Origin: Polytrichum commune
Lineage: Eukaryota > Streptophyta > Polytrichopsida > Polytrichales > Polytrichaceae
Assembly: GCA_950295325.1 (NCBI GenBank)
Contig: OX485807.1
Span: forward strand, 15,157,001 to 15,221,000
Direction: 5' to 3'
Length of the DNA: 64,000 nucleotides
Shown here: positions 51,048 to 62,607 of the stretch, piece by piece
How positions within the stretch are numbered: the stretch's first letter is position 1
Layout: every line of letters begins with the position of its first letter
Program-made: the position numbers and the translations under genes
The notes under the pieces: generated by a model
The model's database searches: none
What the model saw: the letters and a program-made list of their open reading frames with translations, nothing else
Told to the model about the DNA's origin: nothing

Positions 51048-52904
51048 ATGGGCAGTTTTTGTTCAAACACCTACTCAACACTAGCCACTTTAGCCTCTTT
51101 TGTTCACTATTTAAAGAAGATTCTATATATGTTTGAAATTTTGTCACATATTGGGGTTTAGTCACTTTAATTTCATTCTTATGGCATAGGATTGGTAAAA
51201 AATTTCAATCGACTAGGTTTATTTGCATTTCTTGCACATCAATAGAGGGCAGTTGTGAATATAACGGGCTCAATTCACATTTGTATAAATCGATGTTAGT
51301 TTAATTTTTAAAAATAGTTTTTTCTTTTAAATCCCATAAACTTTTTGGGTTCATGGACTTTAGAGTGAATTTTGATTTCATCATTCCTTGGCCCAAATAG
51401 TGCCTCTGATACATTTAGGTAATAAGGGTTTGAACTAGAGATATTTTGTCATACTTGTATACATTGAACACTGTTCTTAGTTTGGTTTTTCTATAAGCAA
51501 TGATATGCATCAAACCATTTGTCCCAATGTGGCTAAATGAGGTATGGGAGGCAAAAGGCTTATGGGACTTGAAGTACATCAAGATGGTGTCAAACGGGCT
51601 AATTCCCTTGAGGGGCAGAGTGTGTTCGCCTTCATGAGATAGAGGTTAATATCAACTTGATGGTCCAATTGAAAGAAAGACTTGAGACTCTCTAATACTA
51701 CATTCTTAGTGAGTGATTGAAACTTATCTCTAATGGAGTTATATAAAGTGTGACTCATTTTCAACTACATCATAAGAGCAAAAGTGGCATAATCGACAGG
51801 GATAGTCGACCACCATCCAATTTTAATGATAAGTCTATGATTCAAGGTGTAGTAAGCAACAATGGTCTTTTGTTGGGGTGATGTCAATGGTTGCTTCAAG
51901 TACAGTTCACATCATTTGTATTTGAGGAATTCCTTGAGGTGGAGGTAATCAATTCTCTTCCTTGAGAGTTGGAAAGAGTTCTACTCTTTAGCGAGGAAAG
52001 CCTTCTCGAGATCATCAAATGTGATGTTTTATGTATAGTATTGCCCTTTATTTGGGAATTTTGTTAATTAGCAAGCATGGTGGACTAAGCCTAGGAAAAG
52101 AAAGCACCCTAAAATTACACGTCACACATAGGCATAGTAGAACAAACTTTATTTCCCAAAAGAAAAACGATAGAGGCTACTAAATAACCTCGTCAGCACT
52201 GTCTTTTATGAGGATTTCCTTTTCATGGTAGCTAAGAGTTCCTCAACACACCATCGACCACTGCACTCTCCCTATTGTCTCCCAACACACCATGTTGGAA
52301 TGTCTTCAAAATGTTCATGCTTCAATTTCAGTTCCACATATGGGTAAATTAAGCTCGTTCAAAAAAGAGAATCTATACTAACCCAACTTTACCATACATC
52401 CTTGCTATCCAACCTTCATTCAAACCCCCAACACCAGGATTCCTCCTCAATCCTTACGATCTACAATCCTAGACAAATCAACCCCAAAAACTTGCCACCA
52501 ACACCACTGACATTGTTTCAAGTATCTAATGGAGTGGAGGAACTTCGATAACAACCCAAAAAAATCCACACACAAGCATTTGTTAGACTAAGTGGTGAAT
52601 GATGATCAACATACTCACACACACTATATCATCCATTCAAGTAGGTCCATCAGTTAATGGGGTTCAAAACCCTCATAAGCCAACTCCGAGAAATCTTTTC
52701 TAAAGCCGTTGGTCTTGGGACTAAGTTATGTTTGCAAAGTTGTTCAATATAACAAGGATCCAAGTATACCGTCCAGATCTTGCAAATAAAAAAGGGTTGA
52801 GATGCCTGCAATGCATCCTGGGAATTTCAATAGCTCACAATCACCATTCCATGCTTCACCTTGAAACTTTGCACCTAGGTCCAGTACAACTCCTCGAGAC
52901 CTTG
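51048..52904. other. gene-free DNA
   Basis: No gene is recognised. The minus-strand frame at 51579-51764 looks slightly protein-like (FQLDHQVDINLYLMKANTL) and could be transposon debris, but I cannot name it. Confidence 0.35.
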
Positions 52905-53390
52905 GACAACTAATTCAAGTATTAGTTAACTAGTTGCTTTCCGTAACTATAGTTGTTCGCAATTTGACCTGTCAAAAAAATTAGTTAATTTTAGTTGTTC
53001 TGAATTCAATCTGCCAAAAAATCTAGTTGACTATAGTTATATCTAGTTAACTAAAGTTGAGCGCAACTTGTTCACGGAATTCTGTTATAGTGTCACTAGT
53101 GTGTTATTTGTGTTGGTGTTGTACATGGAGGTTGTTCCGGAGCCAAGCACTGTGAGTGATCATATAAAGACATTTCTTGGTGATCCTCAGCAGCCTGAGC
53201 ATATTAAAGACCCTCCACTGAAGCAAATCAAGAATCGAACTTCTTTGGATATATAATAATACTTGGAGTTTTTCTAGTTAACAATAGTTGTTCTTCAAAT
53301 CGGTTTGAATTTTTTTTCTAGTTAACTATAGTTGTTCCTTGAAATGTATAGAAAAAAATCTAGTTAATTATACTTATTTTGGTAGTTGTG
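52905..53390. repeat. interrupted array of TCTAGTTAACTATAGTTGTTC-like units
   Basis: At least six degenerate copies of CTAGTTAACTATAGTTGTTC occur at about 52921-53060 and 53270-53390, spaced about 50-60 bp, often after a run of A or T. The array is split by about 210 bp (53061-53270) that contains a 62-codon frame ending PLKQIKNRTSLDI. Confidence 0.6.
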
Positions 53391-53556
53391 CAAGGTCCGA
53401 ACTCCTCCCAGGCTTGTGTGCCTTGCAGTGTCGCCGACACCGACTTCTTTAACCGGCTCCTACCACAACCTCCCGCTTGTCCCTAGTCCTATTTCAACAC
53501 TCTAAACCCTGAAATGCAAGAAATCCATAAATGACAATCGCTACCTACCGCAAGTA

Positions 53557-54062
53557 GCAGAATACACCCTAAACTCTGTAATATCAACCTCCATAATGTC
53601 ACTTGCTCTCTAATATCCCGGTACCCTAGGGAACCGATGTTCATAGTTCAAATCTCACTCCTTATTGTCACATTTCTCTACCTTATATCATGAATTTTGT
53701 CATTAATGCAAACTACCAAAGAAGTCAACCCATACCCTCGCATTGCGCCATGTGTCAACATGTCAAGTGTCACCTTCTCAATCTTTATTCTTCTTCTTCC
53801 TCTTATGCCACTTGTTGAATGTTGGTGCATGCGTCTGCCACATTGCCCGGGAAGGCCAAGTGGAGTGGACCATACCAGCGTAGGTGACGGGAGAACGAAT
53901 TCAACTTGTCCTCACATCTCCTTTGTGTTATTCCATAATGTCACATGCTACACTAATTCTATGGTATCGCGCATCCATGTTAACACTACAAAACTCCGTA
54001 ATATCACGTGCACTTTGGTTGTCATAGGTGTGATACTACATAGTTTAGAGTGTACATTCTTT
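53557..54062. mobile_element. foldback element E with inverted ends
   Basis: The left end, AATACACCCTAAACTCTGTA, and the right end, TA-CATAGTTTAGAGTGTACATT, are inverted partners over about 35 bp with several mismatches. A 134-codon open frame (53697-54101) overlaps it but has no recognisable domain and is full of TAAT-TCAC repeats. I read it as chance. Confidence 0.45.
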
Positions 54063-54114
54063 GCACTATCAGAAACTATGTCTGGGAAGAACCGGCGTTA
54101 AGTTACAGATGCAC

Positions 54115-54310
54115 TGGTTGAATTTGAGAATTAATCAGTTGAAGTTGGAGACTTTGGGAGAATTATTGATCACTTTAGAGGAATCTATGGAATATACCCC
54201 AAATGAATAAAGCAAAACTGGAAGATGTCAACATGTAACCAATTGGATTTAGAACCACTAGGATCTTGACCGACTATTCCCAAAAACTTCCCAGGCACTG
54301 ATCAAAAAGG
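54115..54310 (+). repeat. dispersed repeat R2, copy 2
   Basis: Collinear with 7085-7275; see that entry. No coding function. Confidence 0.55.
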
Positions 54311-54539
54311 TCTGCCAGGTGACCGGGGACACCACCCTAGCTTCCTCCCGAAACCTCCCCCCTCCCCTCCCCTCCAATCGGAATATTGGGCCTCACAATA
54401 AATTCACAATGTCCCCATGATGCCTTCTACATGGTTGTCAATTTGTGCTAGGTGTTAAATGCATCTTTGGCAAGGTGGCGAGAAAGTGAGGTTGCTTGAC
54501 TGACTAACCAAGAGGAGGGTAGGTGGGCAAGCCATTGTC

Positions 54540-55245
54540 AAAAACCTATCGTTAGCTTAAGAGCATATGATTCCATGGGAAGTCCTCCATATTCGGGCAA
54601 CAAAATATAATAGGTCGTTGAGAAAGCACTTTGACACAAGACATCCTACATATCTTCACACCCTTCTCAAAAACCCCATAATGAGATATTTTCAAGTGCC
54701 TTCCCCAAATTCTGTGTCTTATGTGAAAGTTGGAAGTACCATAGCCTTGAATAGATGGGATTTGAGTTCCAACATGTGACTCCAACTGTTGGTTCTTTCC
54801 TTAATGTGGTCATCAATGCATTCGTACTTATAATTTGTCACATTTTACTTGATGGCTCAAAGTAACCATGTGAATAGAAACCAATCCCAAGGTATTCATA
54901 TTCATGCGTTATCTCAAGTTGGTCCATGCCTAGGTAAGATGCCTCTTGATTTACTTTCCTTTTGTTACAGCTAAAGATCATGATTTTGATCTTAGATAAA
55001 TTAACATCAAGGGTAGAGGGAGTGCAAAACTCATATAGCTTGTTCATGAGCCTTTGTATGCCTGTTCTTGAATTACAAAGTAGAACAACGTTGCCACCAA
55101 CATGAAGGAGAATGGCAACCACCGTGTTACATAAACATGGAGAATCCATGTTGATCTTGTCCAAATATGTTTCAAGTTCAGCAATGTGCAAGCCGAATGG
55201 TGTGGAGGAAAGGGGGCATCCTTGTTTAACACACCAATGTCAAAC
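54540..55245 (-). pseudogene. non-LTR retrotransposon (LINE) reverse transcriptase remnant
   Basis: On the minus strand the frame from about 55240 reads KQGCPLSSTPFGLHI, the usual block before the RT active site, then VVAILLHVGGNVVLL where the (F/Y)ADD core belongs, then DVNLSKIKIMIF and EYEYLGIGF, typical of the LINE thumb. After a stop at 54838 the next segment gives IWGRHLKISHYGVFEKG, the family's downstream part, with frame breaks. The acidic catalytic pair is not visible, so the copy is dead. A small upstream frame break also separates it from the rest of the element. Confidence 0.75.
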
Positions 55246-57000
55246 ATTACTTCACCATGTGCATTGAACTGTTAATTCATACTTTTCCACAAATTATGGC
55301 ATTGATGGTTTTTATAGCTTGTTGTAAATGAAACAATATGCTTAATTAGTGGAGGCATGACTCCCAAAGCTTGTCATGTGAATGGCAAACATTACTTCAC
55401 CATGTGTGTCACGTCAATGACAAACATGCCCTCTTCACACTAGCAACTACCACCGCTAGAGTTATTCTCTACATCAAAGCATTGCTTCACATCAAGTTTA
55501 GGAGGAGGGCTTCTCATCTTGGAAGTAAATGTTATGTTTTTGTGTCTTCTTTTGTGAGTGGCCCATCCTTTGAAGTTGACATGTGCCTTTGCTTTCCCTT
55601 CAATTGCAAGGATAAATCAACAACCAATAATGGATGAATGCGATGGCACGCAAATAAAACAAGCCAATGAACGGGGAGAACCTATTGTTGGTTACAAATA
55701 AAGGAGTTGAGGTTGAGAAATAACCAGTTGAAGTTTCACCCCTAATGTTCTATGCAACCATAATTTGGTCGTGAGCAATTTGTTCAGACTCCTTTGACAC
55801 TAGTTCGGATGGGTTCTTGACTGTTCCAACTACTCCTCTTGTTCATGTTCAAGTTTATTATGTTTTGCCACGTGGATAATATTGATTCAACAAAGTTAGA
55901 TATTTTTGGATTAATTCAAATATGAGAGCATGCTCTCAAATGATTTATAATGGAACCGGTTCACGAACCAAAACTTGACACTTGTCACCTCCGCAGTACA
56001 GAGGTAACATATCCTAGACATGTTTTATTCTTTCTTTTATGAAAGTTCAAAAATAAAAAATTCACCGCAAGTGCACAATGAATATGAATCATTTGAAAAA
56101 AAATTGAAGTTATTGAAATACCATGTTTATTTTTCCAATTCAAAAGCCTTACATGAAAAAAATTAAATTGTTGAATGTTGATGTAGTTGAAATTAAAGTA
56201 TAACTTCCGTCACATCAAGAAAGTATGTACATAATACGCTATCAGGATAAGTAAATAAACTCTGCCTTACACTTCCTTTATGATTCAGCCCTCAAGTTCA
56301 TCACAAACTCAAGGAGTATTTTTTTTTTAATTAAAAAAATTAAATTAAAAAGAAGAAGAAGTAAGGTCAACATATTCAAGGTCATGAAATTTGAGTCTAG
56401 TACCAAATATCGCCGTTTGTTGTGGACACATATATTGTTAGCTATATATCATTCTCATATTGTAGAACATGAGAATGATATCATCATTCTCAAATTGTAG
56501 GCGTGACCTCGAATATAAACAACATGCTTGATTTCCACTTGTGAGAATGCGTAAAGATGTGATCACATATGGTCTTTTTGAAACAAACTTCAAACTGGGT
56601 ATTGTACTAAACTTGTACAACTATATTTGAGTTCACAAAAGGGGTGTTAATTTGAAATTTTCCATAGGAACTATACATATGCTACACAAATTGTAAATCA
56701 TAGTTATATACATGTTTGGAGGACCTTAAACAATAGATATAACATATAACTTGTATGGTAGTTGTCGCAACCCTTGCTAGTCCCCTTAAAAATCTTGCCA
56801 ATTTCCATTTTTAGCAAAGGTTATGAGTGCTAACCCTTCGCATACCGCCATGCTAATGGTTAGCTCCTCCTACCCCGACCTTATAGTTCATAAGAGAGGA
56901 ACCAACCCTCCTACTTTGCTTTTGGGACTCACCCCTTAATCGGTAACCCATTCCTAGATGTAGACTTCCATCCATGGAAGTCAAATCAAATTGATCATCG
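55246..57000. other. A/T-rich gene-free DNA
   Basis: No gene is recognised. Poly-A/T tracts lie near 56315-56350. A short inverted repeat (GAGAATGAT) occurs near 56450-56490. Confidence 0.4.
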
Positions 57001-57480
57001 CATTGCCGGAGCAACACTTACAACAACCCGAACCATACTAGGCAACTATGGCCTCACATTGGGCCAAAGCCCATGGAGGCCGTGCCGTTCGGCCTCGGGT
57101 GGGTGAGGCCACACCACCTCACCCATATAAGCCTCTAGGACTCTACGCGGGGCCCCTACCCCACCATCAAGAAACCTTTTGTCTCTCTACCAAGAGTTGG
57201 GGCCAAGTAGACATTTTCCCTTGGCTGCGGGGCCCTAACATTACCCAACCCAAAGGTCTCAAATGTTGTGCTAAAATCGAGGCATGGCAGTGGGTCAGCC
57301 CCTCGGGGGTCGGGTCCTAGCCTGCCTGCAGCAGAGCCTCTGCTGGCCCGGGCCGTAACGACACCGTGGCACGCCAAGCTGCCCGTGCCCAACTTCACAT
57401 CACATCACCTTCCATCATTGTATCCCCATGCCATGAGGACCATTTGGCCCATGGCCGACATCCACCCACTGAGGTAACCT
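57001..57480. other. GC-rich island of unknown nature
   Basis: Composition shifts abruptly to GC-rich between A/T-rich flanks. Open frames on both strands (about 80-90 codons) reflect composition rather than a recognisable protein. CACCTCACCCATATAAGCCTC could be a TATA-like box of a retrotransposon LTR, but no matching LTR was found. Confidence 0.3.
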
Positions 57481-57925
57481 AATCACCCTCGGGGACTGTG
57501 TTTTGGGGTGCCTGTTTGGAAGACCTCCATCCAACCATGGTTGTTGAATCATTGTAACCTGCACACTCCGGATTTCTACCGCAATGGACTGTCTTGCATG
57601 AAGTGATGCGATTGCAACAATGATGTGCTGAAGGGATCGTAACCATGCCTCTCATTGATCGTAACCTAGGCATTTAGCAAAGAGTGTAGATTTCCGCCAA
57701 AATGGACTATCTTCTATGTACGAGTTGTGTTGCCATTTGTAGTGTTACTAAAGTTACTAAATGTAAATCCAACTTCGCATGGAAAATAAGTAGTCATAGC
57801 AAGCCTGTTGGTTTAGGGTTGCTGGTTAAGCTGAAGTTTATGTGTAAGGGTAAAGAAGAGCATTGTAGAGAAGATTATTGAACATCGGTATCTAGAGAAT
57901 TCTTTTTGCGGAACCACTCCGATCC
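57481..57925. other. gene-free DNA with short internal similarity
   Basis: Two related stretches (about 57555-57605 and 57665-57725) share CGTAACCT/TGTAACCT and ATTTC-GCC/ACC-AATGGACT-TCTT-ATG. Otherwise nothing is recognised. Confidence 0.3.
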
Positions 57926-58132
57926 GTGTGCATTTTGCGCAATAATTTCTTGAACGTCAATCTTGATGCCTCTATCTGCTTGTTTCTCTCTGTCTGCCAT
58001 GAGCCACGAGGCGTCCCATTTTATACATGTGACAAGATCGTCAAGAAGCTGGAGTCCTCGGTCGGTTCGGGTGTGGTGATTAAGTCGTTGTGTTTTTATG
58101 CGAATGGGTTTGGTACACGGTTGTTGCGATGA
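57926..58132 (+). other. coding-looking open frame, unrecognised
   Basis: A 68-codon frame gives LRNNFLNVNLDASICLFLSV, CHEPRGVPFYTCDKIVKKLE and VIKSLCFYANGFGTRLL. Its amino-acid mix is natural and it stops cleanly, unlike neighbouring chance frames. It may be an exon or a captured gene piece. No function can be given. Confidence 0.3.
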
Positions 58133-59582
58133 ATTTGGAAGTTTTATTATCTCCAATGTGGATGTACACCTCATTTATTCGTTTTTTTGTGTTTGTAACA
58201 TGTGTTCAGGGATGAATAGTACCCTTCAATTACTGTTCATCATCTCAAGTAGTTGTTTAACTACGGTTGTCTAACTTTGGGCTCCAGATCTACTCGCTTA
58301 ACCTCCTGCACCGATCTGTGGCTCCCCCTCGCCCCCTACACGCTCCGCCGCCTCCTTGGCCGTAAGAATCATATGCTCCTTCTCCATCGCCGTTTTTAGG
58401 GTTCTACAACATCTGCATCCACCTCGCGTTTTGGAAATCTCCCAGGGCGTGTGCTTGGTGGTAGCGCAGAATGGGGGAAAATTTCTCCCTTGGACGCACT
58501 TTTTAGTATCCATGAGGGTTTGTGAAATTGTGTGTCTGGGATTTCTAACGGGTTGTGAGGAAGCTTGGGGTGCTCTGTGAAGCTTGTGGGGGTTTGGAAT
58601 TCACGTATTTGAAATTCTCCCTCTTTGTCACATTTCTGCGAGTGGAAGCCTGGCGTAGGGTTTATGGAATGCGCCTTGTGTGCCTGGATTCTGGCCTGCA
58701 GAAACTAGTGCAGGTCATTGTAGGTCTGCGAATTGCGGACTGCTGAAGGGATTTTGAGCGATTTTGAGGATATGATTCGCTCAGGGGTTTCAGATTTAGG
58801 GTTTTTATAGGGTTTAGGGTAGTAACCTTTTCAAAAGCCTCAGACAGTGGTGATTTGTATTAGATGTCATTATTGACCAGACATGCCTTTAAGTGCAACT
58901 GAAGGCGTAGAAGTCTTTGATAGGTCACCTATCAGAAATATGTGCCACGAAATGGAAATGACCCAAAGTGTAAATGCATTTCTAGAGATCTTTGATATCT
59001 TCTTCCCGTTTACTGTTGGATAGCACAAATTCAGAATTACAGCATGCAGAAACAGAGGAAATGTGGGAAAAAAAATAAAGGTGTTCTAGATCCAAGTTCT
59101 AGAGGGAATGTGAGGAGAGAGAGATGCTCCTCTTGAAAATATTTCAAAAATTATTTGTCAACAGCAGGACTGTTGTAAGAGCCATCAGAAGAGGATTATG
59201 CAAGTGGTTAACAACTCCTTTAAAAAGCCTTCTTTCAGATTGTTTTACACTTGGAAAGTAGAATATTGAAATATTTCAAAATGGAATGCGTTTGAAATTA
59301 TGAGGTGCATTGTCTTCTCCCTAGTAGTATTTTCATGCACAGTATGGTAATACATGCATGATAGAGGTGTTGACACAAATTTGATAATGTTTGAAAGATT
59401 CCATAGATCTCGTTCTGACCTTGAACTTTGCTGAAATAGTAGCCGGGACAGTTTGTGTACCTGGGCATACATTTATCTAGTTTTGTCTCTAGATCCATCA
59501 ATCCAGGTCAATCACTATTGATAAACCTCTATCGTTTGTTTTACAGCTTACTCTGTTCCATACTTGTATATTGGTCCTGCAG
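58133..59582 (+). other. region before the J-domain exon, with telomere-like motifs
   Basis: A CT-rich stretch at about 58290-58400 resembles a plant 5' leader. TTTAGGG motifs occur at about 58795-58825. These could be the promoter and first exon of a DnaJ gene whose second exon begins at 59583, but no first coding exon could be established. Confidence 0.3.
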
Positions 59583-59678
59583 GCATTCAACACATGGCTA
59601 AAAATAACTTCTATGAGACTCTAGGGCTGCAAAGGGGTGCAAGTGCAAAAGATATCAAAACCACGTACTATGCAATAA
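59583..59678 (+). pseudogene. orphan J-domain exon (DnaJ/HSP40, organellar GFA2-like)
   Basis: After a good acceptor (CTGCAG at 59577-59582) the frame gives MAKNNFYETLGLQRGASAKD and then IKTTYYA. This is the first half of a J-domain, helix I and the start of helix II. The YYA ending matches mitochondrial GFA2-type DnaJ proteins better than cytosolic ones. The HPD motif that activates HSP70 should follow but is absent from the next kilobases. A weak donor (AATAA|GTGTTG) ends it. It is either a gene fragment or the start of a gene whose remaining exons were lost. Confidence 0.6.
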
Positions 59679-59862
59679 GTGTTGGGTGATTGCAGAGAGG
59701 ATTCAGATCTTCACCTCAATGTGGAGTAGGGATATTTAACAAATTTGGACTAAGGGACTGGTGATGTAACGTGTTCATCCTCCTGTGCATGGGTTAGAAT
59801 TTGAATCTGATGTCAATATGTGCCATCTACATTACTCTAAATTCAGGTTTATATTCGTACAG

Positions 59863-60035
59863 GAGCTACTGTGAACGTGGGCATTGACCCTTCAAAGGTG
59901 GTCATCACAAAGTTGAAGTTAGAGAAGGACCGTAAGTCCCTACTAGACAGGAAGGGCAAGGGCCATGTTGCTGAGAAAGGAAAGGGTAAATTCACCAATG
60001 AGCATGTAGCTCCCCCTCTACAGGAGGTCGACTAA
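59863..60035 (+). pseudogene. orphan last exon of ribosomal protein L26 (uL24)
   Basis: After an acceptor (GTACAG) the frame reads [30 protein letters not shown] and a lysine/glycine-rich tail ending at TAA 60033-60035. This is the C-terminal third of cytosolic RPL26, part of the large ribosomal subunit. The frame is intact with 56 residues. The first two thirds (normally starting MK-NP-V-SSRRK) are not visible upstream. It keeps an intron border, so it was not copied from spliced mRNA. It is called a fragment because the 5' part is missing from the window. Confidence 0.7.
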
Positions 60036-61381
60036 ATTTTATGTAACGTTCCGAAGAGAGTATTCAGTGAAAATCGTTACATTTTACTTTCAGACCAGGA
60101 CGGTCGCGATGGAGCTTCAATTGATGTACATGAATGAAGTTGTTACATCTCTACGCATTCCTCAGACAATGTCACAATTTTTCGTATCAACCCTTGCGAA
60201 TGATTGACTTAATGAGGGCTTCAATTTTCAGCACTGAGTGTTGTGAAACTGTCACCAGGACTTGTGTAGGCTAATTCTGTAAAGATCAATCCAATCGTTG
60301 TGTGCAAGTGCGTGCAGTAGCTCGTGCTCTCATTTTAAACTTCACAGAGATATGGTGGGACTGTCATTGCAGTCCTCCTTTGCCACAGTTAATCTATATT
60401 GTATAGATGCTATCTATTCTGGCACTTGCAAATAGTGCTAGTGTATTTTACACACTACAAATGGCACTGAGGATTGCTCTGGTTTGTACAGTTGTTACCA
60501 AGTTCTACAATGCTGACGAATGCATATCATTTCATCTAGGCAAGCCTGTCTTTTGGCTTTGCCTTCTATGTACTTACTTTATGCTCAATTTCTGGATGTG
60601 TGCATATTGATGTGTGGCTCCATGCTGTCTCATTCCATGCGCATGCAAATATGATGCCAAACTACGGGTACTATTTATTTGTATTTTCATATGAATTGGT
60701 TGCAAGTTTTTATTGCTGAAAAGCTGCTGGATATGTCACTTGCAGTTTAACTCTGCAGGATAACTATTCCACATTACATCAGATTGTGGCACATAAGAAT
60801 GGTGATTTAGCCATTGGACATCTCAAAGAGCTGATCTAATCCTTGTTCAAAATTTTCAGGTTTATCTGCTACAAATTTGCGTCAACTTAGCACTTTAATG
60901 TTGTCAAGCAGTGCATGAAACTTATAGCGTAACGAGATGGATGGATGTGTCACTTGCATTTCCTTGGATGGATACAAAGTATATTGTAGTACCTTGTTAC
61001 AATTTTCTTGTATTGGCATAGCCCATTACTAGACTGTTTGTAGGCCAGCAAATAAATATGACTTCATGTAATGTTGCTCAATGTGAACATATTGATTCAA
61101 GGCCATGTGGAGACGGGCAAATTCAGTCTTTATTTGAAATATATAGTGTTAGTGTAACGTGTCGCATATAACATGACGTATGTTACAATCTTCTTTCTGC
61201 ATCTTTATTCTATTTCCTCCTTAGTTGTGACAGGGCAGAGTACATTTGTGTGTAATCGTTTTGTAGCCTATGGCGGGCATGGCTGCTTTGTTTATGGCCA
61301 TTGACTTACATCCCCGAACCAACAAGCGTTCTCATGGTATGTGGTTTGCTCACGTTTGATTTGGAGCATTGTGAATTTCAG
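60036..61381. other. gene-free DNA
   Basis: No gene is recognised. The 67-codon frame at 60407-60610 is hydrophobic but unconvincing. Confidence 0.35.
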
Positions 61382-62015
61382 GCCTTTGAGGATGAGGTGC
61401 AAAAATAGAATAATGACCCCGCATTCACGGACATGATGTTTGCGTCCTATGGCAGATTTCATTCTACTTCGCATCAGGTACAAGTGTTGTGTTTTTCATA
61501 ACAATGGCCCATGTGATTTAGGGAACTGCTCGCAGAATGTCGTTCATCTTTAGTCTTTGTTATGTATTTGTAATATGTATTCAGGGATGGCACTGTCCTT
61601 GTGACATGACATGCCCATGTTGATGCAGTCCAAACCAGAAGTAACAACGGCAATCACGCAGACAGTCGCGGATGTTGTTAGTAAGATTCATGACGGCCCC
61701 TCTGTAACCACAGAGATTATTCATCTAGTCGCTTACGTCCAGGACATATTTCTGAGGCAGGAGGTGGTAAAACAACGAAAGCAATGATAGGACGATCGTC
61801 AAAAAAAGATTGGCGAAGCCATTGCCAGGGCCATGAAGCAGTGGGAGGACGATAATTACTCGCGCATTCTGCAAACTACTTGGAGTTGGCACCCTTTTTA
61901 TCCCTCCTTTGTGGCCAATCCTATCTGCGCCACCTTCAGATATGCATACTCTTTATCACATTCAATTGCGGAGGGTTGGGATGTGCATGATGTGCTTTGT
62001 AACATTCTCATGTGA
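61382..62015 (+). pseudogene. unrecognised gene with in-frame stops (two exons)
   Basis: Exon 61382-61477 (AFEDEVQK, stop TAG 61406-61408, NNDPAFTDMMFASYGRFHS) joins in phase to 61629-62015 (SKPEVTTAITQTVADVVSKI, VTTEIIHLVAYVQDIFLRQE, then TGA TAG at 61785-61790, then IGEAIARAMKQWEDDNYSR). The acceptors and the first donor are good. The same frame stays protein-like on both sides of each stop, which indicates a decayed gene and not chance. I do not recognise the family. Confidence 0.45.
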
Positions 62016-62109
62016 GAAGGATCTACCCTGTGCTTTGGTCCGTTCTTCTTCTTCGTTTTTTTTTTAAATTTTACAATCTATTGTCTCCTCTACTATCGCA
62101 CCTTTGGGA

Positions 62110-62521
62110 CAGCCTCACTGAAGCGAACGTTACGAAGTGGCTGAAGCTCGCGGAAATAGTCGGTGGATTCGGCTCACATGTTTGGTAAGTGGCAACGGCG
62201 TATTTGAAAAAAGAAGGTTTCATCTTGTTTGCAGGAGCTAGGCCGGTGGATTCACATAACCAATGGGTTGCAGACGTGGAGGGTGTCTGGAAGGATTTAA
62301 GGAACCCCGGCGTTCAATGGTGGGCGGAATTGCGGATGAAGTGCAGCTTAACCCAAGTCAGAGCAGTTGAGGACATGGCCTTCCACAACAATGAGTTATG
62401 GTTGAAAGCTTGGGTGATTCGTGATTATTCCTCTAAGTATTCGCCCCCTTGCATATTACAAACGGTGGCTAGAATATCGAGAAGACATGGACATCGGATA
62501 TGTCTTTGCCTACCCATGTAA
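62110..62521 (+). pseudogene. unrecognised coding remains, probably the same decayed gene
   Basis: Frame pieces LTEANVTKWLKLAEIVGGFG (about 62116-62175) and FAGARPVDSHNQWVADVEGV, LRNPGVQWWAELRMKCS and RAVEDMAFHNNELWLKAW (62229-62440) are rich in Trp and charged residues and have natural composition. The join between the two pieces could not be resolved. No family is recognised. Confidence 0.4.
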
Positions 62522-62607
62522 TTTGTAACATGTTGATTCGTTATTAACATACCTTCCTGAGTTTACGAACATAACGTTGTTGATGTGTATACTTGTTCGC
62601 ATGTGTT

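Noticed and set aside
53697-54101. 134-codon open frame
   Set aside because: It lies almost wholly inside a foldback element, is built from repeated AT-rich words and has no recognisable domain.
57156-57398. 80-codon frames in the GC-rich island
   Set aside because: Open on both strands because of base composition, with no motif.
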